From Shewanella mangrovisoli (GTDB lineage: Bacteria > Pseudomonadota > Gammaproteobacteria > Enterobacterales > Shewanellaceae): a DNA stretch of 64,000 nucleotides. The stretch lies in NCBI RefSeq assembly GCF_019457635.1, contig NZ_CP080412.1, positions 2,728,001 through 2,792,000 of the forward strand. Reading direction: 5' to 3'. Below are positions 34,053-41,841 of the stretch, one piece after another. A model generated the notes under the pieces. It saw nothing but the letters and a program-made list of their open reading frames with translations. It made no database searches and had not been told where the DNA came from. The translations under genes and the position numbers were made by a program. Each line of letters opens with the position of its first letter. The stretch's first letter is position 1.

Positions 34053-34398
34053 TGGCTGAGGTCCTTAGTTTTTTAATGGCGTCGCGCTGATCTGCAAGCT
34101 GGCTTTCAATCTCGGCCTTGGCTTTGGCGGCTTGTTGGTTGAGTGCTAAGGCAAAGGCGTAATCCTTAGCGAGTCGGTCACGTTCTTTGGCCTGCGCTTG
34201 CAGCTCATCGGTGACGGTCGTTAGGTCATCCTGCAGCATTCGCTGGTTGATAGCGGCAGACTCTAGCTGTGCATTTTTTAGGGCTAGGTCGGTTTTGGTG
34301 GCGGTGAGACTGATACCGAGTAATGCAATCACCATTATCAACGCGCCGATAATGTACAAGTGCAAGGTGCCGGTGGCGTTAATGAGTTTTTGGAACAT
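33895..34398 (-). CDS. Inner-membrane spanin (Rz-like)
   Basis: 167 residues: an N-terminal membrane anchor ('LHLYIIGALIMVIALLGISLTA'), then a long periplasmic coiled coil ('KNAQLESAAINQRMLQDDLTTVTDELQAQAKERDRLAKDYA'). The C-terminus overlaps the Rz1-like gene. It starts inside the end of the endolysin gene with AAGGA upstream. Confidence 0.88.
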   Translation of the reverse strand: MFQKLINATGTLHLYIIGALIMVIALLGISLTATKTDLALKNAQLESAAINQRMLQDDLTTVTDELQAQAKERDRLAKDYAFALALNQQAAKAKAEIESQLADQRDAIKKLRTSANEQTRSWANTPVPDDVQRLLKHAAYCAHRNHQTDPVCTAPEIVNQPVLTRRM

Positions 34399-34912
34399 AG
34401 AGATCCTTAAGGCATATCGCCTGTTCTTTTCGGCGCCGTACTTCTAAACCAGGCAATTTGACGTTATTGGCATAAACGAAACCATTGCAGCCATGCTTGC
34501 CGCAGGCCTCGGTGAGTTGGCGACAAGCCGCCACCCGTTCGCCACGCTTTAACAGCTTTAGCAAGGTGGATGATTGAAAGTTACCCGCACCGAAGTTGTA
34601 AATGAGGCTGAGATAAGCCGCGTGCTCACCTTCGGTTAACTGCACCGGATACGTGAGGCGGCGCAGCTGGTGATCGGCTTTGCCTAAGTCCTCGGCGAAC
34701 ATTTCAATGCATTGTTGTTCGCTAAAAAACTGGTTGAGTTCAAGCTCGGGGCCTGTGTGCCCAAAGCAAGCGGTGAGGATTTTCACCGGATCAAGGTAGG
34801 TGTGCAGAATCGGCTCACCGTTTGGCGATTCGGCTGGGGCAATTAAATTCGCCCCTGCCAATGCAACAGCGGAGGACAGCCCAAGTGCCATGAGCTTTTG
34901 CTTTAATGACAT
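34379..34912 (-). CDS. Endolysin, R21/P21-type SAR lysozyme
   Basis: 177 residues from the ATG at 34912 (AGGAG 8 bases upstream). The weakly hydrophobic N-terminus ('ALGLSSAVALAGANLIAPA') is of signal-anchor-release type. Catalytic triad Glu33-Asp41-Thr47 lies in 'GEPILHTYLDPVKILTACFGHTG', close to the E-8-D-5-T pattern of T4/P21 lysozymes. 'LIYNFGAGNFQSSTLLKLLKRGE' follows. It degrades peptidoglycan once released from the membrane. Confidence 0.93.
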   Translation of the reverse strand: MSLKQKLMALGLSSAVALAGANLIAPAESPNGEPILHTYLDPVKILTACFGHTGPELELNQFFSEQQCIEMFAEDLGKADHQLRRLTYPVQLTEGEHAAYLSLIYNFGAGNFQSSTLLKLLKRGERVAACRQLTEACGKHGCNGFVYANNVKLPGLEVRRRKEQAICLKDLYVPKTH

Positions 34913-34932
34913 GGGCAATACTCCTACGGGAA

Positions 34933-34963
34933 CCATAAAAAAAGGCTCCACAAGGGAGCCTTT
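34933..34963 (-). terminator. Terminator just upstream of the lysis genes
   Basis: Stem aaaggctcc / ggagccttt followed by T7 on the minus strand. Its place directly before the endolysin recalls lambda tR', the terminator overcome by Q; it also ends the cargo genes upstream. Confidence 0.8.
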
Positions 34964-35141
34964 GAGCTAGAGAGAGTGCGACTTAGTAAACGAAGCTTTA
35001 GCAAGCGTATATAAATCTACTCGATTTTAAGGGGCTTGAAAGCGTCAAAGTTGACGCAAAAAGCGTCATAAGTGGCGCTGACAATTTTGTAAAGGTGTGA
35101 TATGTGAAAAATTAATCACAGGGATTTTTTCGATTTACTTA

Positions 35142-35531
35142 TCACTTAAGTGATTTCCACTTTGTAATGACATCTGCTCTACAGGATGTAATGCCACTAA
35201 AGCCATTACGTCCCATCGATATACGAATTCTTTGTTCGTTAATCGGTTCTATTTCTTTGCCTTGCTTATCTGAATACTCCCAAGCAATTGCGGTTAGTTG
35301 GCTTTTACAAGCGGTAGCAACGGCATCACTTTCAGGGATAAACTGATAACGGGAATAGTACACAGTAATCTGGAATCCGTCTGAACGGTCTTCAACACCA
35401 TATTTGGTATCACTATCGTAACTAACGAGAGCAACATCAGTATGTACTTCTGGCGTAGCACAGTTGCTCAAAGAAAATACCATTACAAGCACCCAGATAG
35501 AGCTAAGAATCAACTTTGTAATTTTCAGCAT
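35142..35531 (-). CDS. Small lipoprotein (cargo)
   Basis: 129 residues with signal 'ILSSIWVLVMVFSLSNCATPEV' (lipobox SNC). The rest is mixed with four further Cys. No family recognised. It is AT-rich and lies in the left end of the packaged genome, between cos and the lysis genes, with its own terminator after it. Lipoprotein morons often block receptors or DNA entry (inference only). Confidence 0.7.
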   Translation of the reverse strand: MLKITKLILSSIWVLVMVFSLSNCATPEVHTDVALVSYDSDTKYGVEDRSDGFQITVYYSRYQFIPESDAVATACKSQLTAIAWEYSDKQGKEIEPINEQRIRISMGRNGFSGITSCRADVITKWKSLK

Positions 35532-35658
35532 GGTTCCTCACTTTTATGTTAAAGCTCTAAAAAATAAATATTTCAATGGATTAGTCTGACCGAACTTTAG
35601 GTTTCATTTTTTGACATGAGTCATAAATGTTAAAAATGATTTGCTGCATGTTTATCAA

Positions 35659-36330
35659 CTACTTACCAATTTCTATAAGTTCGAATGCATCGCTTATTTT
35701 TCCAACAGATCGGATAGCTTTAAACGCCAAAGCCCAAAGGGCTCCCCCAAACACCACACTGATGGTAAAAATAAAAATTCCATGTATCCCTAAAAAAGCA
35801 AAAATTTCAGGTACAACAAACCACTTACCACTATCAAAAACTAACATTGCAGGAGCAAAGGTATAGGTACCAATAAATCCAAAAATAAAGTAACTGCTAA
35901 TATGCAAGAGGTCTCTTGGGTAAAACTTAAATCTCCACAATTTAAACTGCCAATAACTTCCATTAAATACAATAGATTTCATATTATTAGACAACTTGAG
36001 ATACGGAGCCCCTTTGACAAATAAATCAAAAGCTTTGCTGGGATTCGTATATCGAAGTAGGACGCTGATCTCATCATACGAAAAATTAAATCGATAGATT
36101 AAGCTAAAAACCTGCTCAGTTAAGTACCGCTGTTTTAAACTTGCTTTATTTGAATTAGAGCTCAACGTAGCTTGAACTATCTCAAGGTTCTTATGCCGAA
36201 ATTTATTTTTTTCAAAATGAAAATCTGACAAATACCTAAAAAAAGTAATTAAAACAGTCATTAAAGCAATGATGGCACCTATTGTTTGATACGTAAATGC
36301 TCCGCTTAATAAGTTTTTGTCCATACCCAA
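35659..36330 (-). CDS. Membrane protein (cargo)
   Basis: 223 residues, at least three to four hydrophobic spans: about residues 12-30, 140-160 ('HISSYFIFGFIGTYTFAPAMLVF'), 175-195 and 195-212. A basic cytosolic loop (residues 32-130) carries helical sequence. AT-rich, no recognised family. It is the first gene after cos in the late direction, where lambda has terS, so it is an insertion relative to the lambda plan. Confidence 0.65.
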   Translation of the reverse strand: MGMDKNLLSGAFTYQTIGAIIALMTVLITFFRYLSDFHFEKNKFRHKNLEIVQATLSSNSNKASLKQRYLTEQVFSLIYRFNFSYDEISVLLRYTNPSKAFDLFVKGAPYLKLSNNMKSIVFNGSYWQFKLWRFKFYPRDLLHISSYFIFGFIGTYTFAPAMLVFDSGKWFVVPEIFAFLGIHGIFIFTISVVFGGALWALAFKAIRSVGKISDAFELIEIGK

Positions 36331-36510
36331 AGCTCAAATTGTTAGTGCTACTACACTCATAAGATCAAAGTTGATCTATAAGATCCCTGTAAATCTGTTA
36401 ATAACAGACTCCGTATTAAAATCAATTTAAGCCAAAATATCAACAAGTTAGTTTATATCTGATAGCGGATATTGGAATGGTGTTCTAAGGAGTCGATAAA
36501 ACAACAACTC

Positions 36511-36590
36511 AACCCCCGAAAATTTTCGTATGTAGTGAAGCACTGCGAGTCACCGCCCCCGCAGTGAAGGCGGCCGGAAGGACCCTGACA
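36511..36590 (-). other. cos: Lambda-type cos site (cosN and cosQ)
   Basis: Read on the minus strand: GGGTCCTTCCGG (36585-36574) matches lambda cosQ GGGTCCTTTCCGG. CACTGCG - GGGGCGGTGACT - CGCAGTG (36566-36541) is a nicking site with 7-bp symmetric arms around exactly 12 bases, close to lambda's 12-base end GGGCGGCGACCT. GAAAATTTTC (36527-36518) starts 33 bases from the cut, the same spacing as in lambda. Packaged DNA would carry 12-base 5' overhangs. TerS-binding cosB repeats of lambda type are not seen nearby. Confidence 0.85.
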
Positions 36591-36614
36591 ACAATTAACA
36601 TTCCGTATCAAAAA

Positions 36615-37226
36615 TCACCTTAAAAAATCTAGTTGCCCAGAAGGGACATCACTCGTGGTTACCCATAGTTCAATAATTTCTCCTTTTTCAATCACCTGAA
36701 CTTTTACATATACATCAATTAGATTTAAAACTTTATATCGAATATTATGCCCAAGCTTTACACATTTTTCTGTTAACATTAAATTTTGCTGAAAAGCATC
36801 ATATCCCAAGCCCAAAAGCACGCTAGGTCCAAGCGTTTCTCTATCTTGAAGTCTAAAACAGGCATACGTTCCTTCAAGTAGATGAGTCCAATTAAGTTCT
36901 CTCCTAGCGACATTTTCTGGTGAATTATATTTTGCCATAATTTCTTCATCAATTTTCTTCAGCTTCTCTCTTTCAGTTTTTACCTTTTCTTCTTCCTCTC
37001 TTTCTTTTCTTAGGCGGTCATGGTGCTCATCAATAACAATCTGATTTTCACTAAAATACAACTGTCGAATTTCAATACATGACGTAGTCTTACAAGAGTC
37101 AGGAGGGGGTGTTTCTGTAAAGTGTTTGACCCCCTTTTCATCTACCCAATGAAAGACGTCTCCAGCAGAGACTTCATGAGTAAGTGACAGAAAAAATCCT
37201 GTTGTTAGTATCAAAATCCATTTCAT
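36615..37226 (-). CDS. DUF4124-type secreted protein
   Basis: 203 residues. Signal peptide 'KWILILTTGFFLSLTHEVSA', then the DUF4124 start 'GDVFHWVDEKGVKHFTETPPPDSC'. Then a charged coiled coil ('DRLRKEREEEEKVKTEREKLKKIDEE') and a C-terminal domain. Periplasmic. DUF4124 proteins are common in Shewanella; function unknown. It lies between the Q-like gene and cos, at the right end of packaged DNA, and is AT-rich. Confidence 0.75.
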   Translation of the reverse strand: MKWILILTTGFFLSLTHEVSAGDVFHWVDEKGVKHFTETPPPDSCKTTSCIEIRQLYFSENQIVIDEHHDRLRKEREEEEKVKTEREKLKKIDEEIMAKYNSPENVARRELNWTHLLEGTYACFRLQDRETLGPSVLLGLGYDAFQQNLMLTEKCVKLGHNIRYKVLNLIDVYVKVQVIEKGEIIELWVTTSDVPSGQLDFLR

Positions 37227-37351
37227 AAATTTATTCCCCTAAAGATTGCTACCCAAAATCTCACAAAAGTTAAAAATATGTATAACCAATTGTAAATATA
37301 GCAATACCTTAGTAAAAATGTAGAAATTAATTAGGGAAACTCACGAGCAAA

Positions 37352-37735
37352 TTATACTTTACCTACCAACCCCATCTCTGCCCTTCTAAGCCAGTACACA
37401 TACGACTTCTTACTATCGAACCCCATCAAGGCCCATTGGCCTTTGCACACGTAATGGGTACGAATAGCGCGTCTGCAGTTTGGAGAGAGGCGCTCAATCA
37501 TCCGGTCGAACTGGGCCACATGCTTAGGCACATTCAACTCCTGCACCACCGAGCCACCTCGAGTTAACGGCTCGCCCAACTTATCGCAAGCACTGCGGCC
37601 ACCAAAGTTGCGGCCGAGTTCTTGGAATGCCCAATAGCGCCCCCAGGTACTCAGGCCTGCCCGCAAAGCCTTTAAGTTGATTAAGTCATCACGGATATCA
37701 CCTGGCAAAGTCACCCTTACATTAGACTGCTTCAT
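37352..37735 (-). CDS. Q-like late regulator (probable antiterminator)
   Basis: 127 residues. 'LSTWGRYWAFQELGRNFGGRSACDKLGEPLTRGG' and 'CRRAIRTHYVCKGQWALMGFDSKKSYVYWLRRAE' (an HTH near the end) resemble small phage antitermination or late-control proteins. Last gene of the early leftward operon, directly before the late region, the position of lambda Q. Overlaps the HTH gene by 14 bases. Confidence 0.6.
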   Translation of the reverse strand: MKQSNVRVTLPGDIRDDLINLKALRAGLSTWGRYWAFQELGRNFGGRSACDKLGEPLTRGGSVVQELNVPKHVAQFDRMIERLSPNCRRAIRTHYVCKGQWALMGFDSKKSYVYWLRRAEMGLVGKV

Positions 37736-37940
37736 TCGCTACCTCCGTGATCTGCTCAATCGATAAATGAAAAACATCATCCAAAATACTCAGCAAGTGA
37801 TTGCTCGGCACATTGCTACTGCCACACTCCCAACGTTGATAAGTGCGCCGGCTAATTCCGTAAATCTCGGCCACCTCGTCCTGACTCATCCCCCTAATCG
37901 CCCTGCCCGTTTTTAGAATTATTGCTGCGCGATTGCTCAT
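37722..37940 (-). CDS. XRE-family DNA-binding protein
   Basis: 72 residues, nearly all a helix-turn-helix: 'LKTGRAIRGMSQDEVAEIYGISRRTYQRWECGSSNVPSNHLLSILD'. It sits in the early operon just before the Q-like gene and overlaps it, so the two are translationally coupled. A role in late-gene timing is likely but not shown. Confidence 0.85.
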   Translation of the reverse strand: MSNRAAIILKTGRAIRGMSQDEVAEIYGISRRTYQRWECGSSNVPSNHLLSILDDVFHLSIEQITEVANEAV

Positions 37941-37995
37941 AAAATCACCTCAATTTGTGCCATTGCATACTCCTTAGGGGTTGATGCAACGATCA

Positions 37996-39279
37996 TCACA
38001 GCCACCCGCTAGCCATCTGGGTTTGCGTGTTCTGACTCTTTACCGACGATCTAGGGATTATCTCGGGCGCAACCTCGTTAAAACCGCGCAAAATTAAATG
38101 AGCATGATAAGCATCAAGTGCACTCAACATGCCCTTATCCAAGGTCGAGTGAACATAGGTACGCAAAAGCACAGGCAAGGCATGATTAAGCAGCCGCTCG
38201 CCGACCATCGTATCAACACCCATATCCGCAATAATGGTGCGGCAAAGCTTTCTAAGCGCGTGAGAAGTAAACGCCTTAAAGCGAATTTGTTCACTCCAAT
38301 ACTGCGCAGTACGAATGCTAATCGCCCCCTCATCACCCGGGAACAAAAACGCCCGCTTACCCACATGCTTAACCTGCCACTGCAAGTAATGCGTCAACAA
38401 CGCCTTAGCCGTCGGCGTTAATGGCAACCTATGCTCTTGACGGTTCTTCGCATTCGATGCAGGAATTAACCACCAATCCCCCGCAAAGTGTTCCCAACGT
38501 GCCAAGCGAGTCTCGTTAATGCGGGTACCAAACATCAGCATCAACATAAACAACATCGCCACAGGCCAAATCGCATCACGCAGCGCAGTAAACAACGGCC
38601 CTAAGTCCGACTCCATCAACTGCGTACCAACCGTTGGCGCCATCTTCAAACTCATTTCCACCCGATACCCCGCCAACGCATTACCCTCAACCAACCGCAA
38701 ATCAGCCGCCGCACTCATCGCCCGCTTAAACACCTTCACCGCGCACTTGATATAGTTAGTCGAATAGCCCTCGGCCAACATCGGCTTAACCAAGCGCGAA
38801 TCAACCGCCACAAAAGTAAGCTCTGCAAGCGGCAAATCAACAAACATCCCCAGCAAATGCTTACTCACAATCGACTTACAGTTCGCCCGCCAACTCGGGC
38901 TAAACGAGCGATTACCCTCGATATGGCCCAAAAACCACTTAAGCAGATCAACCACAGTCGCAAACTCACCGCGCAACACCTCCGCCCCCGCACTGCGTTT
39001 AGCCAACATCACTGGCAAATCGGCCACAAACGTCCTAATGCACATGCTTGGCCACACGCCTTGCTTTTGCCAAACCGTCTTGCCGCCCTCATTCAGCACC
39101 AAAAACACCGAGGCCTTTTTACGATCAGCCGTCGCCCGTAAACGCAATTCAGGATACTGCGGGTCCCTAAAGTCCCGCGTCACTCCACCACGCAGCCAAC
39201 GGCGCAGCGCCGCATCATTCAGCTTGCCCACCTCAACCCCGCTCGCAGCTGGCGCTTTATCCGACAGAGAACTCGCCAT
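37996..39279 (-). CDS. Second tyrosine recombinase, inside the replication operon
   Basis: 427 residues with the complete catalytic set: Arg253 ('FGTRINE'), Lys278, His340 and Arg343 ('TSHALRKL'), His366 ('LLNHALP') and Tyr375 ('LLRTYVHS'). An N-terminal arm-binding-like part and a SAM-like core-binding domain precede them. The ATG has GGAGG upstream and lies 4 bases after the preceding stop, so it is expressed with O and P and not with Xis. The prophage's own att-site integrase is at 50909. Possible roles: dimer resolution, DNA inversion, or a captured integrase. Confidence 0.9.
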   Translation of the reverse strand: MASSLSDKAPAASGVEVGKLNDAALRRWLRGGVTRDFRDPQYPELRLRATADRKKASVFLVLNEGGKTVWQKQGVWPSMCIRTFVADLPVMLAKRSAGAEVLRGEFATVVDLLKWFLGHIEGNRSFSPSWRANCKSIVSKHLLGMFVDLPLAELTFVAVDSRLVKPMLAEGYSTNYIKCAVKVFKRAMSAAADLRLVEGNALAGYRVEMSLKMAPTVGTQLMESDLGPLFTALRDAIWPVAMLFMLMLMFGTRINETRLARWEHFAGDWWLIPASNAKNRQEHRLPLTPTAKALLTHYLQWQVKHVGKRAFLFPGDEGAISIRTAQYWSEQIRFKAFTSHALRKLCRTIIADMGVDTMVGERLLNHALPVLLRTYVHSTLDKGMLSALDAYHAHLILRGFNEVAPEIIPRSSVKSQNTQTQMASGWL

Positions 39280-39282
39280 CGC

Positions 39283-39540
39283 CTACGCCTCCAACCGATA
39301 TTCAAAGGTGTTTTTAGTGCCATGGCGAATACGCTTACAGCGCTTATCCAGCGGCATATCCCTAAACCGCGCACTTAACGCCGTTTCGCTATCCAACGAG
39401 CCAAAGCGGGTTAAACACTCCTGTTGGATCTCAAACAGCGTCCAATAACGCGAACCAGTGATAATCTTCGCCAAACGCTCACGCTGCGTTAACGGCCGAG
39501 TCTGCGGCTTAGCCGAGTGGTTAGAATTACTGTTCATCAT
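39283..39540 (-). CDS. Small protein after the P-like gene, winged-helix-like
   Basis: 85 residues starting at ATG 39540, with AAGGGGG upstream. 'RERLAKIITGSRYWTLFEIQQECLTRFGSLDSETALSARFRDMPLDKRCKRIRHGTKNTFEYRL' looks like a small winged helix with a basic end. It overlaps the P-like gene by 14 bases. Role in replication or recombination inferred from position. Confidence 0.7.
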   Translation of the reverse strand: MMNSNSNHSAKPQTRPLTQRERLAKIITGSRYWTLFEIQQECLTRFGSLDSETALSARFRDMPLDKRCKRIRHGTKNTFEYRLEA

Positions 39541-40192
39541 TCGCCCCCTTAAGTCCCAAATGCTTACGCAGATTAGAAATAATCGACTTCGCCTCATCCG
39601 CCCTCACCGGTACACTCACCGCAGCAGGTAAAGCCTTGGGGATCTCCCCCTCAAACGACTCACCACTCGCAAACCGCCGACAAAGCACCTTGTAATTGCG
39701 CTCAAAAGTGGCGCGCACATCCACCTCCATCCCCGTCGCAAACAACCAACTGCCCGTTTCACGCGTTGCCAACCGCACAACATCATGGCTCCACTCATGG
39801 CGATCAGCTCGGTGATAATGGCGCTTAGCCTCGGCGTAAGCCGCATCAAGTGAGGGTAAACCCAAATCACAGGCCGTCGGTTGGCACCAAAGCGCAAACT
39901 GGCGCGGTGTCGGCCAAAACTGGCGATCCCCCTGCTCACGCCGAGCGCGGTTAATGCCTAGCTGCACCTGCTCACGGCTACGTATCCCCTGCACTGCCAA
40001 GGTTTTAAGCCACTCGGCCTTATGCATCGGCTCATCTTCAAGCCGTGGCGCCCCCACCGGAAACAACACCCTAAGCTTGCTGAACACGCTATCCACAATC
40101 GCCATATCCATCGCCGAAGGCGTTACAGATTGGAAACCCGCCGAACCAACCACCAAAGGTTTTTCACGAATAATCGATTGAATAGATTTCAT
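39527..40192 (-). CDS. Replication protein P-like (helicase loader)
   Basis: 221 residues. 'VDSVFSKLRVLFPVG' followed by 'GINRARREQGDRQFWPTPRQFALWCQPTACDLGLPSLDAAYAEA' is the pattern of lambda P-type proteins, which bring host DnaB to the phage origin. It follows the O-like gene with an ATGA overlap, exactly as O and P in lambda. Confidence 0.8.
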   Translation of the reverse strand: MKSIQSIIREKPLVVGSAGFQSVTPSAMDMAIVDSVFSKLRVLFPVGAPRLEDEPMHKAEWLKTLAVQGIRSREQVQLGINRARREQGDRQFWPTPRQFALWCQPTACDLGLPSLDAAYAEAKRHYHRADRHEWSHDVVRLATRETGSWLFATGMEVDVRATFERNYKVLCRRFASGESFEGEIPKALPAAVSVPVRADEAKSIISNLRKHLGLKGANDEQ

Positions 40193-40908
40193 ATCAGCGG
40201 GTCCTCAGGGTTAAACACACTGCTAGACCAATCTTGCCCCGAAGCCGCCACCGCCCTCGGCAACGGCGTTAACCAATGGCGTTCGCGGATAAACTTGGTG
40301 ATACCAAGCACAAACTTACCCTCAGCCGCAAAGCCCCAACTCGGGTCAACCGCCATAGCGTTTTTCAGCCACGTTACCGCCAACACACAATCGTCATCGG
40401 TTAACTTTTCCGACTTCCACGCCTTCCACGCAGCCGCATCCGTCCCGCCCTTTCGATGGAGCGGATACGCTTTAAAAAACGCATTGAAAACCGACTTAGA
40501 ACAACTCGCAGGACAAGACTCTTTTAAAGATTCATTGACTGGTTCAAAAGAGTGACTGATTCCGGTGCTATCTGGTGGCACAGGGGGTGTGCTATCTGGT
40601 GGCATACCTATGCTATCTGGTAGCACAGGGGGTGCTACCTGCTGGCATAGGGTTAGCGTGTAAATATTGGATTGATTACCCTTTGGGCCCTTGCGCGACT
40701 CAATCGTCAGCAACCCAGCTTCGGCCAGTTCCGCAATGTGCTTTCGTACCGTGCTTTTGCCAATTTCACACTGCTCTGCAATGTGCTGATAACTCGGCCA
40801 GCACTCGCCTTGGTCATTCGCATTATCAGCCAGCTTAATCAACACCAGCTTACGCAGCGGATTACCCACCTTGGCCTTCATCGCCTTAACCATCAATTCC
40901 ATGCTCAT
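40189..40908 (-). CDS. Replication initiator O-like protein
   Basis: 239 residues. N-terminal winged helix-turn-helix ('LADNANDQGECWPSYQHIAEQCEIGKSTVRKHIAELAEAGLL', about 25-68), then a Pro-rich low-complexity linker with repeated 'PPVLPDSIGMPPDSTPPVPPDS' (about 93-115; coded by repeats near 40570-40640, where the origin would be by analogy with lambda), then a helical part that would contact P. Couples to the P-like gene. Confidence 0.8.
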   Translation of the reverse strand: MSMELMVKAMKAKVGNPLRKLVLIKLADNANDQGECWPSYQHIAEQCEIGKSTVRKHIAELAEAGLLTIESRKGPKGNQSNIYTLTLCQQVAPPVLPDSIGMPPDSTPPVPPDSTGISHSFEPVNESLKESCPASCSKSVFNAFFKAYPLHRKGGTDAAAWKAWKSEKLTDDDCVLAVTWLKNAMAVDPSWGFAAEGKFVLGITKFIRERHWLTPLPRAVAASGQDWSSSVFNPEDPLI

Positions 40909-40985
40909 AGCACACCGCCCAACTGAACGACGGCCAGCACAAAATTGACGAAATACCCATGTATACGTAACATGTAATCGCCTCT

Positions 40986-41031
40986 CTATAGGTATTAAGC
41001 CCGCGCTTAGTCGCCAAACTTCAGCGGGCTT
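40986..41031 (-). repeat. 46-bp hairpin repeat, copy 1
   Basis: On the minus strand it starts agcccgctgaag and ends gcgggcttaatacctatag, forming a stem of 7-8 bp. It lies about 80 bp before the O-like gene. Copies at 41487 and 41796 match closely (about 42/46 and 44/46 by eye). Confidence 0.8.
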
Positions 41032-41067
41032 TCTTATTTCAACAACTCACATAGCAAAGGAACTGCC

Positions 41068-41346
41068 ATGACTAACGCCCACCGAACAAAAGAACAGTAC
41101 GAACAAACCCAAAGGCTTCACGCAGAGCTTGGCAAACAAGCGTATTCACTAGACGTATTTGGTGACGAACTGGCCGAGCGCGAAAAATATAAAGGAGTGT
41201 CAGGCATTGACGCTGTACACCTGTATATCTGCTTAAAATTTTGCTGGAAGCCAAGCGATGTTCGAGCGATGACCGAGCAAGACCTTCGATTCTTACTGAC
41301 TCAAGAAATGCACAATTGGATCTTGCCAAAAGAAGCGCGCGTGTAG
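41068..41346 (+). CDS. Small unknown protein antisense to the early operon
   Basis: 92 residues on the plus strand, with AAGGA 7 bases before the ATG and normal codon use. 'YKGVSGIDAVHLYICLKFCWKPSDVRAMTEQDLRFLLTQEMHNW' looks like a folded helical protein; no family can be named. It runs against pR transcription and overlaps a minus-strand frame, of which it is the more protein-like. Confidence 0.55.
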   Translation: MTNAHRTKEQYEQTQRLHAELGKQAYSLDVFGDELAEREKYKGVSGIDAVHLYICLKFCWKPSDVRAMTEQDLRFLLTQEMHNWILPKEARV

Positions 41347-41473
41347 ACTCACAACCCGAAACCTCGGCCTGTGACTTCAAACAGGCCGCCTTACAACGCA
41401 AAATGGCAATTTGATTTCGAACAACAGGATCTAAATCATCCAAACAGTTACCATCAATTTGATTTGCTGACAT
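41072..41473 (-). CDS. Uncertain early-operon frame overlapping the previous gene
   Basis: 133 residues from ATG 41473, with a strong GGAGGGAGGGG site and a repeat copy just upstream, as for its neighbour. The first 45 residues look plausible; the rest, antisense to the plus-strand gene, has odd composition (many Cys, Leu, Arg). It may be a shorter or decayed gene. Confidence 0.3.
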   Translation of the reverse strand: MSANQIDGNCLDDLDPVVRNQIAILRCKAACLKSQAEVSGCESTRALLLARSNCAFLESVRIEGLARSSLEHRLASSKILSRYTGVQRQCLTLLYIFRARPVRHQIRLVNTLVCQALREAFGFVRTVLLFGGR

Positions 41474-41486
41474 AACCCCTCCCTCC

Positions 41487-41532
41487 CTATAGATATTAAG
41501 CCCGCGCTTAGTCGCCAAACTTCAACAGGCTT
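41487..41532 (-). repeat. 46-bp hairpin repeat, copy 2
   Basis: Overlaps the end of the gene at 41522-41764 and lies 14 bases before the next ribosome site. Copies 2 and 3 carry aagcctgttgaag where copy 1 has aagcccgctgaag. Confidence 0.8.
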
Positions 41533-41764
41533 GCACATTCCCGCTAACGCCCACCGCTGCGCCAAGCACAACAGCGCCAGCTGGTTTATCGCGATAGTGC
41601 AAACAACGTGGTGGTTGAAAACCTTGCACAATAGCCGCGGCATAAATACCAGCCATCGCTTGCGACACAGGCGCATAACGCTCAACCGCGGCGTTGTTTA
41701 CCATTCGGGTGAAAAAATACCGTTCGCCCGATATTTTTATTACCCATTCTTCGGTGTCTTCCAT
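41522..41764 (-). CDS. Small early-operon protein
   Basis: 80 residues from ATG 41764 (GGAGG upstream). 'MEDTEEWVIKISGERYFFTRMVNNAAVERYAPVSQAMAGIYAAAIVQGF' begins with a short beta hairpin that may bind a partner; no known family. It sits between two hairpin repeats in the pR operon. Confidence 0.6.
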   Translation of the reverse strand: MEDTEEWVIKISGERYFFTRMVNNAAVERYAPVSQAMAGIYAAAIVQGFQPPRCLHYRDKPAGAVVLGAAVGVSGNVQAC

Positions 41765-41795
41765 AAACCCTCCGTCACCGTTCAATAAGTGCTCT

Positions 41796-41841
41796 CTATC
41801 GATATTAAGCCCGTGCTTAGTCGCCAAACTTCAACAGGCTT
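41796..41841 (-). repeat. 46-bp hairpin repeat, copy 3
   Basis: Follows directly on the stop of the CII-like gene. All three copies lie in intergenic gaps of the leftward early operon. Confidence 0.8.
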
